Shown: piece by piece, positions 1-4,666 of the stretch
How the letters are laid out: every line of letters starts with the position of its first letter
Numbering within the stretch: the stretch's first letter is position 1
DNA from: a bacterium
Lineage (GTDB): Bacteria > Cyanobacteriota > Vampirovibrionia > Gastranaerophilales > Gastranaerophilaceae
Reading direction: 5' to 3'
Length of the DNA: 6,156 nucleotides
Assembly (NCBI GenBank): GCA_004558955.1
Contig: SFZC01000107.1
Location: forward strand, 1 to 6,156
Made by a program: the position numbers and the translations under genes
Notes under the pieces: model-generated
The model's input: only the letters and a program-made list of their open reading frames with translations
What the model was told of the DNA's origin: nothing
The model's database searches: none

Positions 1-2
1 AA

Positions 3-33
3 CCGATAAATTTTTTGCTGAAAAATTTATCGG
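3..33. repeat. 13-bp inverted repeat (hairpin) at left edge
   Basis: Bases 3-15 pair perfectly with 21-33 around the 5-base loop TGCTG. Allowing G34 to bulge, bases 1-2 also pair with 35-36. No T-run follows it on the + strand (the next bases are GTTAGCG). On the minus strand the sequence beyond the hairpin lies outside the window, so it could be a terminator for a minus-strand transcript or the end of an interspersed repeat. The pairing is certain; the role is not known. Confidence 0.6.
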
Positions 34-145
34 GTTAGCGTGCCGCATACTTGTTCGTACGGCTCGAATATCCCATTCTCGCCTACGATAAGATAAATTC
101 CCCTTACCGCTATGTAAAACAGTAAAATAATATACCAAAAGTGTA

Positions 146-166
146 ACCCTGAGCTGGTTTCAGGGT
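146..166. repeat. 7-bp inverted repeat, ACCCTGA/TCAGGGT
   Basis: ACCCTGA at 146-152 pairs with TCAGGGT at 160-166 around a 7-base loop. CTGAA/TTCAG-type arms like these are a familiar layout of short intergenic palindromic repeats in several bacterial groups (recalled, not searched). It lies 66 bp from the larger ATTCTGAA-based element and has a similar arm sequence, so both may belong to the same repeat class. No T-run follows, so it is not a good terminator. Confidence 0.5.
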
Positions 167-231
167 CTCTTTAGGTCAAAATTTTACAGGGGTTTTGGAA
201 CTTAATTATTGTTTTATTTTGATTATGGAAA

Positions 232-405
232 AGATTCTGAATCACGCACTCGCATTAATCGTGCCTTCACTTCGTTTTCGGCACTTGAACTCGTGCTGTT
301 CAGAATGACTATTTGGTAAGCCTACCAAGTGGCTCGTCATTCTGAAAACTTAGAAAATATATATGAACGTTAGTGAATATAATATTTTCAAGTTATTCAG
401 AATCT
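232..405. repeat. Composite palindromic repeat element, four alternating arms
   Basis: An 8-base arm occurs four times in alternating orientation: ATTCTGAA at 234-241, its complement TTCAGAAT at 299-306, ATTCTGAA again at 339-346, and TTCAGAAT at 396-403. The outermost arms extend to a perfect 11-bp inverted repeat (232-242 with 395-405). The inner pair is another perfect 11-bp repeat (299-309 with 336-346) enclosing a 6-bp stem, TTGGTA/TACCAA, at 313-318/323-328. The right half (339-360 with 382-403) is a 22-base near-perfect inverted repeat. Within the left half GTGCC 261-265 pairs with GGCAC 280-284. Adjacent hairpins share arms, so several folds are mutually exclusive. No obvious target-site duplication is seen. 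It is probably an interspersed, non-autonomous repeat just upstream of nanE. Confidence 0.65.
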
Positions 406-477
406 GTTAAAAACTTCCTAGCAGGTTCGCTTTGTAATAAGCTGTTAGTGTTGATTTTAAAAACTTTTTGTTTAATA

Positions 478-492
478 TATAATCAAAGTATG
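478..492 (+). promoter_or_regulatory. Candidate -10 box of nanE, possibly leaderless
   Basis: A perfect TATAAT lies at 478-483, and the nanE ATG begins at 490, about where transcription from this box would start. No Shine-Dalgarno sequence precedes the ATG. The only -35-like hexamer nearby, TTGATT at 451-456, is 21 bases away, which is longer than usual. An overlapping TAATAT at 473-478 would give a 16-base spacer to it. TATAAT arises easily by chance in such AT-rich sequence, so this is a candidate only. Confidence 0.4.
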
Positions 493-1182
493 AGAAATAT
501 TTTATCTTCAATTAAGGGAACTATTGTTGTATCTGTTCAGGCTATGCCGTCTGAGCCTTTATACAAGGAAGATTGCATGCTTGCGATGATGCGTTCTGTC
601 GTAAACGGCGGTGCAGGAGCATTAAGAGTTGCAGGGGCTCGTGATGTCAAAAATGCTAAGGCAAATTTTGATATCCCCGTAATCGGTTTGACCAAGCCGA
701 ACGTAATTCCGAAGAATTACAAAGAAATCGTTTATATTACGCCGACAATAAAAGATGTAATTACGCTTGTTGAAGCGGGTGCGGATATTGTTGCTTTTGA
801 CGGAACTCAGCGTAAGCGTCCCGAAAACGAAAAGCTCACAGATTTGATAAAATATATTCATATCAATAAAAGACTTGCGATGGCTGATATTTCAACCTTT
901 GAAGAAGGTATAAAAGCCAAAGAATCAGGTGCCGATATTTTATCAACAACGCTTGCCGGTTACACCTTAGAATCCGCAAATTCACCAGCAAAAGAACCTG
1001 ATTTTGAGCTACTTTCTCAACTTGTTACTCAAACAAACATGCCTGTAATTTTGGAAGGTAGAATTTGGGAACCACAACAGGTTAACAAGGCATTTGAACT
1101 CGGTGCTCACTGTGTTGTTATAGGTTCAGCGATAACTCGTCCGCAACTCATTACAAAACGCTTTGTATTTAGAAATAAATAA
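490..1182 (+). CDS. nanE: N-acylglucosamine-6-phosphate 2-epimerase (ManNAc-6-P epimerase)
   Basis: This cytoplasmic TIM-barrel enzyme interconverts ManNAc-6-phosphate and GlcNAc-6-phosphate, the step that leads sialic acid or ManNAc breakdown into amino-sugar metabolism. At 230 aa it matches the family length (about 220-230). Visible signatures are SVQAMPSEPL near the N-terminus with Gln17, Arg46 in ALRVAG, Lys69 in GLTKP, the phrase RLAMADIST with Asp133, STTLAGYT, ILEGR with Glu189, and GSAITRPQ with Arg217. By recalled alignment to the Clostridium perfringens enzyme, Lys69 and Glu189 are the catalytic pair. The ATG at 490 is chosen because the family homology begins there. The same frame is open back to a GTG at 373, but the extra 39 residues are hydrophobic, unlike the family, and partly encoded by the repeat element. 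It is the first gene of an apparent five-gene operon; no nanA or nagA/nagB lies nearby. Confidence 0.94.
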   Translation: MRNILSSIKGTIVVSVQAMPSEPLYKEDCMLAMMRSVVNGGAGALRVAGARDVKNAKANFDIPVIGLTKPNVIPKNYKEIVYITPTIKDVITLVEAGADIVAFDGTQRKRPENEKLTDLIKYIHINKRLAMADISTFEEGIKAKESGADILSTTLAGYTLESANSPAKEPDFELLSQLVTQTNMPVILEGRIWEPQQVNKAFELGAHCVVIGSAITRPQLITKRFVFRNK

Positions 1183-1214
1183 CAGATTTACATTTTTTTA
1201 GTATAGGAATTGTT

Positions 1215-1433
1215 ATGAAAATATTGTCAAGACTTCAGATATCACAAGGTTATACAAGTAAAGATATAGGGAAATTCGTTAGGGAAAATCCTTCACCTCC
1301 ATTACCTAAAAATAATTTGCCGAATTATGACAGAAAAGTCAAACTAATCGGCAGAGAATACACGGTTCGTGAAATCAGAAGTATTTACAAGTTTTTGAAA
1401 ACTCAAGTTGCTTTATTTAAAGGCGAAAAGTAA
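1215..1433 (+). CDS. Hypothetical small basic protein, 72 aa
   Basis: I do not recognise this protein. It has 72 residues and is rich in Lys and Arg. It has no signal peptide or membrane segment and no cysteines. A Pro/Asn-rich linker at about residues 26-37 (PSPPLPKNNLP) separates a short N-terminal part from a predicted helical C-terminal part (YTVREIRSIYKFLKTQ). The start is supported by AGGA at 1205-1208, six bases before the ATG. It sits 32 bp after nanE and 17 bp before the ROK kinase on the same strand, which argues that it is a real, co-transcribed gene. A charged cytoplasmic protein, possibly binding nucleic acid or a partner protein, is all that composition allows. It could be lineage-specific. 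Confidence 0.65.
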   Translation: MKILSRLQISQGYTSKDIGKFVRENPSPPLPKNNLPNYDRKVKLIGREYTVREIRSIYKFLKTQVALFKGEK

Positions 1434-1450
1434 AAATTAAGGAGTGAAAA

Positions 1451-2344
1451 ATGGAAAAGGCTTTGGCTATAGATATTGGCGGTACGAAAATTTATAACGC
1501 TATAATTGACAAAAACGGAAATATAATAAGCAAGATTGAAAAAGCTCATACTCCGAAGACTTTTGCTGAAATTAAATCAACTCTTGAAGATATTGTAAAA
1601 CGTCACGAAAACGAGGTCGATTTGGTTGCTTTTTGTACCTGTGGTGCGGTAAATAATCAAAATACGGGGATTGTAGGTTCGACGGGAAATATTGCAAAAG
1701 AATACCCTACAATGCCTTTTCAATCGATTTCAACAAAGCCTGTTTATGTGGAAAATGATGCTAACTGTGCGGCTTGGGCGGAATATAAAATCGGAGCATC
1801 AAAAAACACTTCAGTGTCCGTTATGATTACACTCGGTACCGGTGTTGGGGGCGGAATAATTATTAACGATATGCTTTTAAAAGGTCAAAACGGGGCAGCA
1901 GGCGAAATGCACTTCAAAATGAGTACAAAAAAAGAACGTAAATGCACCTGTGGTGCGTGGGATTGTTTTGAATGTTATGCCTCAGGAAACGGATTGAAAA
2001 AAACTGCGGAAGAAATGCTAAATAATCCTGATGTTACGACCTATGATGTAGTTGACGGAGTTAAAGCAAATGACCCAAAAATGGTAGAAATTTTAGATAA
2101 ATGGCAAAAGGATATTGCGGAAGGTTTAATCGGACTTGCTGATATTTTTGACCCTGATTGTATAGTTTTGTCAGGTTCTATGGCAGAATTTACGGACACT
2201 AAAAAGATTGAAGACTATGTTAATTCTCAAATCGTTACAACTCCGACAAAGGTTAAACTTGCAGAAGCAGGGAATTTCTCTGGCATGATTGGTGCTGCTT
2301 TGCTTGGTTTTGACAAATTTGACGGTGGTGAGGACAACAAATAA
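1451..2344 (+). CDS. ROK-family sugar kinase (probable ManNAc or hexose kinase)
   Basis: This is an ATP-dependent cytoplasmic sugar kinase of the ROK family, 297 aa, with no N-terminal helix-turn-helix, so it is an enzyme and not a ROK repressor. Seen in order: the phosphate-binding DIGGTK (8-13), ENDANCAAWAE (101-111) with the catalytic Asp103, GTGVGGG (129-135), Glu152 and His154, and the zinc-type motif CTCGAWDC (165-172) followed by Glu174. Two departures from the family pattern are visible. The usual E-x-G-H reads E-M-H (one residue short), and the Gly before the third Cys is Asp171. Neighbouring nanE suggests ManNAc as substrate (NanK role), which is inference; glucose or GlcNAc are alternatives. 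A strong AAGGAG (1439-1444) lies six bases before the ATG. The stop overlaps the next start (TAATG). Confidence 0.88.
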   Translation: MEKALAIDIGGTKIYNAIIDKNGNIISKIEKAHTPKTFAEIKSTLEDIVKRHENEVDLVAFCTCGAVNNQNTGIVGSTGNIAKEYPTMPFQSISTKPVYVENDANCAAWAEYKIGASKNTSVSVMITLGTGVGGGIIINDMLLKGQNGAAGEMHFKMSTKKERKCTCGAWDCFECYASGNGLKKTAEEMLNNPDVTTYDVVDGVKANDPKMVEILDKWQKDIAEGLIGLADIFDPDCIVLSGSMAEFTDTKKIEDYVNSQIVTTPTKVKLAEAGNFSGMIGAALLGFDKFDGGEDNK

Positions 2345-2568
2345 TGGGCAAATCTAAGACAAGAATTTTCAGAAAAGGGATAAACGACCAAATAACACGC
2401 TTGAGCCGTACCGATGCCGTGAAAAATGTTGTTCGATATCTTAATGAAAATGATCTCACAAGGGCTCACGATTTGATTACGATGTTCGGGTTTGATGCGG
2501 AAGAAATTCTTGAAGCTGGTGCAAGTTATGAGCACGTTGTAGCAATGAAAAATATTTTGAAAATATGA
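2344..2568 (+). CDS. Hypothetical small helical protein, 74 aa
   Basis: I do not recognise this protein. It has 74 residues, no cysteine, no signal peptide and no membrane segment. The N-terminus is strongly basic (KSKTRIFRKG, residues 3-12). The rest reads as several amphipathic helices: about 14-36 (with NVVRYLNEND), 38-49 (TRAHDLITMFGF), and an acidic C-terminal part, DAEEILEAGASYEHV (51-65). The gene shares the A of TAATG with the ROK kinase stop and ends in an ATGA overlap with the prenyltransferase gene. Translation of all three is therefore probably coupled, which is good evidence that it is a true gene. AGGA at 2331-2334 lies nine bases before the ATG. A small cytoplasmic adaptor or nucleic-acid-binding role is possible from composition alone. 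Confidence 0.7.
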   Translation: MGKSKTRIFRKGINDQITRLSRTDAVKNVVRYLNENDLTRAHDLITMFGFDAEEILEAGASYEHVVAMKNILKI

Positions 2569-3539
2569 TGAAAATCAGTATTTTGAAAAAGTTTGCATTT
2601 TGGCTTAATTGTGCGAGAGTTTACACTTTGCCGATTACTGTTTTGAATTGGCTTGTCGCTTTTGTTTTTTCACTAAAACTCGGCGGAAAAGCCGTATTGG
2701 GAATTTTAGCTCTTGTCGGAATTTCGTTTGCACATATGGCGGCAAATCTTCTTGATGATTATTTTGATTATAAAATTCTTTTAAAAAATGAAAAATTTTT
2801 AAATTCAGCACAAAATTGTAAATGTTGGTATTTGAAAAATAATCAGGCAACAGTTGAAGAGTTAAGATGTACAATTATTGCTTTTCTTGCCTGTGCAGCC
2901 GTGATTGGTGCAATTTTGTTCTTAACTTCAGGGTATTACGTTGTAATTTTTGCAATAATCGGGCTTGTGATTTCGTTGACTTATCAGAAATTCTCATTAA
3001 ACGGAATTGGCGAACTTGCCGTTATGATTGCCTTTGGTCCTTTACTATATGAGGGAACTTATTATGTAATGACGGGAAGTTTGTCACAAAATCTGTTACT
3101 TTTATCTTTTGCGTGTGTATTTTTCACAATTTCGATATTGTATGTTCATATGTTGATGGATTATGATGGTGATGAATGTTCGCATAAAAAAACACTTTGC
3201 AGATTTTTCAAAACGAAAGAAAAGGCTCTACGATTTTTGACGTTTTTCTATTTGCTCGGGTTTGTAAACATTATATTTTTGGGCGTGATTTCTGCTAATT
3301 TATGGTATTTGTTGACACTGCTAACTTTGCCGTTGATTTTTGATTTGTATAAATCATTGATAAATTTCAATAATGATAAAACCGATTTGCCGCAAACACG
3401 TTTTTGGCACGCTCCGCTTGATAATTGGGCTAAAATAAAAGAAACAACTGATGCTCCGTTTTATTTCAGATTTTTTTATGTGAGAAATATTACCACATGG
3501 TTTATGATTTTGACTTGCATTGCTATACTTTTGAGATAA
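2565..3539 (+). CDS. UbiA-superfamily membrane prenyltransferase, MenA-like
   Basis: This is a polytopic inner-membrane protein of 324 aa with about eight or nine hydrophobic segments (roughly 22-38, 43-60, 103-121, 124-141, 150-168, 176-197, 222-242, 246-264, 308-323). UbiA enzymes transfer a polyprenyl group from its diphosphate to an acceptor, using two Asp-rich motifs that bind Mg-diphosphate. The first is NLLDDYFD (61-68), where the usual Asn of NDxxD is Asp64. The second is D199-x-x-x-D203, followed by HKKTL. The stretch YQKFSLNGIGELAVMIAFGP (140-159) and GTYYVMTG (164-171) recall MenA, the 1,4-dihydroxy-2-naphthoate polyprenyltransferase of menaquinone synthesis. The acceptor is not shown by the sequence, and no other quinone gene is present. 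No clear Shine-Dalgarno site precedes it, so the start depends on the ATGA overlap; the ATG at 2568 is an equally possible start. It is the last gene of the operon. Confidence 0.82.
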   Translation: MMKISILKKFAFWLNCARVYTLPITVLNWLVAFVFSLKLGGKAVLGILALVGISFAHMAANLLDDYFDYKILLKNEKFLNSAQNCKCWYLKNNQATVEELRCTIIAFLACAAVIGAILFLTSGYYVVIFAIIGLVISLTYQKFSLNGIGELAVMIAFGPLLYEGTYYVMTGSLSQNLLLLSFACVFFTISILYVHMLMDYDGDECSHKKTLCRFFKTKEKALRFLTFFYLLGFVNIIFLGVISANLWYLLTLLTLPLIFDLYKSLINFNNDKTDLPQTRFWHAPLDNWAKIKETTDAPFYFRFFYVRNITTWFMILTCIAILLR

Positions 3540-3550
3540 GACGAGTTTAA

Positions 3551-3585
3551 AATAAAAACCGACTATGCTTGTACATAATCGGTTT
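3551..3585 (-). terminator. Rho-independent terminator of the 133-aa gene
   Basis: AAACCGA at 3556-3562 pairs with TCGGTTT at 3579-3585. After one mismatch, TATG 3564-3567 pairs with CATA 3574-3577 around a 6-base loop. Read on the minus strand the hairpin is followed by a U-rich tract (complement of AATAAAAA, 3551-3558), so it should terminate the leftward gene ending at 3610. On the + strand only TTTCC follows, so termination of the rightward operon ending at 3539 would be weaker. It may still serve both converging units. Confidence 0.75.
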
Positions 3586-3609
3586 CCTCAAGTTAAATTT
3601 GTTATTTAA

Positions 3610-4011
3610 TTAAGCAACAAGGTCTAATTTTTTAGGTTTTGCCGCTTCATCTTTTTTCTCACCTGTAACTACGGGAGCTTCAGGTTGTTTGGCTTCTGTT
3701 GTAGGTTTAGTTTCTTCCGCAGGTTTTGCTTCTGTTGTTTTTGGAGCATCTGCTTTTGCTGCTTCAGGGGCTACTGCAGGTTTTGAAATATCTACAGTAT
3801 CTTTTTCAGGAGTGTTTTCCAATTTGATGTTTTTAACGTTATTTACCAATTCTTCTTTGACAAATTTGTCAAGTTCCATTTTTCTTGTGCCGTTTTTATC
3901 ACCAACAAGGGTTACAACGCCGTCTTTTTTTGTTGCCGTAACGTTTTCCCCGTCTTTTGTTTGATATGCGATTGTTGTAAATTTTGGTTGAATTGCTGCT
4001 ACTTCTGCCAT
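3610..4011 (-). CDS. Hypothetical protein with Pro/Ala/Lys/Glu-rich tail, 133 aa
   Basis: I do not recognise this protein. It has two parts. Residues 1-75 form a compact-looking, beta-rich segment (FTTIAYQTKDGENVTATKK, then GVVTLVGD, then a helix ELDKFVKEELVNNV). Residues 76-133 are a low-complexity tail of Pro, Ala, Lys, Glu and Thr with repeated EAKPAEE/TEAKQPE-like phrases, likely disordered. There is no signal peptide, membrane segment or cysteine, so it appears cytoplasmic. The start is well supported: AGGAAGG (complement of 4019-4025) lies seven bases before the ATG, and a terminator hairpin follows the stop. The open + strand frame at 3689-3964 is a shadow of the tail. The gene is transcribed divergently from the PadR regulator, which makes it a possible target. 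Function unknown. Confidence 0.75.
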   Translation of the reverse strand: MAEVAAIQPKFTTIAYQTKDGENVTATKKDGVVTLVGDKNGTRKMELDKFVKEELVNNVKNIKLENTPEKDTVDISKPAVAPEAAKADAPKTTEAKPAEETKPTTEAKQPEAPVVTGEKKDEAAKPKKLDLVA

Positions 4012-4155
4012 TTGAATACCTTCCTTTCAAGTCTGTTTGTACCCTATTATAAATCCCTGAATATAAAAATTTGCTAGTTTTTTTGATTTTCTTTTACAAT
4101 TCTTAATTGAGTTTTTCATATTGTTTAATCGTTTAATTAATGATATCCTAATTTT
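4012..4155. promoter_or_regulatory. Divergent promoter region between 133-aa gene and PadR gene
   Basis: This 144-bp AT-rich gap separates two divergent genes. For the leftward gene, a perfect TATAAT is seen on the minus strand (complement of ATTATA, 4046-4051), about 35 bases from its ATG; no good -35 hexamer accompanies it. For the rightward gene there is a candidate at 4121-4149. A direct repeat GTTTAAT occurs at 4123-4129 and 4131-4137 within that candidate and could be a regulator site. No clear PadR-type ATGT-N8-ACAT operator is seen. Confidence 0.4.
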
Positions 4156-4158
4156 ATG
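4121..4158 (+). promoter_or_regulatory. Candidate promoter of the PadR gene, possibly leaderless
   Basis: TTGTTT (4121-4126) and TATCCT (4144-4149) are separated by 17 bases, the ideal spacing, and the -10 box ends six bases before the ATG at 4156. Transcription would then begin at or next to the ATG. No Shine-Dalgarno sequence precedes that ATG. Both hexamers match consensus only partly. Confidence 0.35.
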
Positions 4159-4665
4159 ATAGATTTAATGGTTTTGTACATATTAGTAAATCACGATTTC
4201 ACGATGTATGCGATTTTGAAACGCATTCAGGAATATTTTTTAGCCTATACAAATCCGAGTTTCGGAGCGTTGAAGCCTGCTTTAGTTAGACTTGAGAAAC
4301 AAGGTTTTATAACTTCCTCAAAAGTAATGTCTGACGGCGGAAAATTGTCCGTATTTTATGCAATCACAAAAGACGGCTTGAAAAATTTGCGAAATTTGAT
4401 GCTTAAACCGATGTCAAAAAATCCGTTGCAATTTATGTCTGATGCTAAAATTAAGTTGTCTTGTCTGTCCGTATTGGAACCTGAGGACAGGGCTGAAGTT
4501 TTTGCGGATATCAGAACGAATGTTTTAACTCACAAAAATAATGCGGAGAAAATTCTCACTGATGAATACACTCCTCTAACTACTTATCAAAAGATAGTAT
4601 TAGATGATACGGTTTGTACATACAAAAATTTTATTACAATGATTGACCAACTGGAGAAAGATTAA
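4156..4665 (+). CDS. PadR-family transcriptional regulator
   Basis: This is a DNA-binding regulator of 169 aa, a typical PadR length. The N-terminal winged helix-turn-helix covers about residues 1-85. The first helix is MIDLMVLYILVNHDFTMYAI, then NPSFGALKPALVRLEKQGFI (33-52) contains the recognition helix and matches the family phrase for 'tp.tlYpaLkrLe.eGlI', and the wing is VFYAITKDGLKNL (67-79). Residues 90-169 form the charged helical C-terminal domain used for dimerisation in this family. PadR proteins usually repress a neighbouring gene until a ligand binds. Here the candidates are its own unit with the radical SAM gene and the divergent 133-aa gene. The ATG at 4156 fits the family N-terminus although no Shine-Dalgarno site is visible; ATG 4168 would cut the first helix. 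The ligand is not predictable. Confidence 0.85.
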   Translation: MIDLMVLYILVNHDFTMYAILKRIQEYFLAYTNPSFGALKPALVRLEKQGFITSSKVMSDGGKLSVFYAITKDGLKNLRNLMLKPMSKNPLQFMSDAKIKLSCLSVLEPEDRAEVFADIRTNVLTHKNNAEKILTDEYTPLTTYQKIVLDDTVCTYKNFITMIDQLEKD

Positions 4666-4666
4666 C

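Larger units (their letters stand above)
1..231. other. Gene-poor left flank with inverted repeats
   Basis: No gene on either strand can be supported here. On the minus strand two different frames are open over much of the segment: one from about 172 to a TAA at 27-29, and one from about 157 running off the left edge, with an ATG at 46-48. Neither has a clear ribosome binding site. Two long overlapping open frames in otherwise stop-rich AT-rich DNA is more typical of a conserved structured or repeat sequence than of a gene. The part from 30 to 110 is visibly richer in G+C than the rest of the flank. A partial gene entering from the left on the minus strand cannot be excluded, because the window is cut at base 1. 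Confidence 0.4.

Noticed and set aside
58..90. tRNA-like 3' end (GGCTCGAAT followed by CCC and CTCGCC)
   Set aside because: The flanking bases do not form a T-stem, no acceptor stem, D-arm or anticodon arm can be folded upstream, and no CCA follows.
373..489. N-terminal extension of nanE from a GTG at 373
   Set aside because: The 39 extra residues do not resemble the family N-terminus, the first part is encoded by the palindromic element ending at 405, and the ATG at 490 gives the normal length of 230 aa.
2227..2535. Open minus-strand frame of 102 codons across the end of the ROK gene
   Set aside because: It lies antisense to two well-supported genes, has no family resemblance and no supporting start signal.
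3689..3964. Open + strand frame of 91 codons
   Set aside because: It is the antisense shadow of the Ala/Pro-rich protein on the minus strand, without a ribosome binding site.
4117..4147. Long palindromic PadR operator in the AT-rich promoter region
   Set aside because: Alignment of the two halves matches at only about half of the positions, no better than expected for such AT-rich sequence.
4643..4666. Earlier ATG at 4643 for the radical SAM gene
   Set aside because: The eight extra residues overlap the PadR gene and precede the PDZ homology; the ATG at 4667 has a GGAG-type site at suitable distance.
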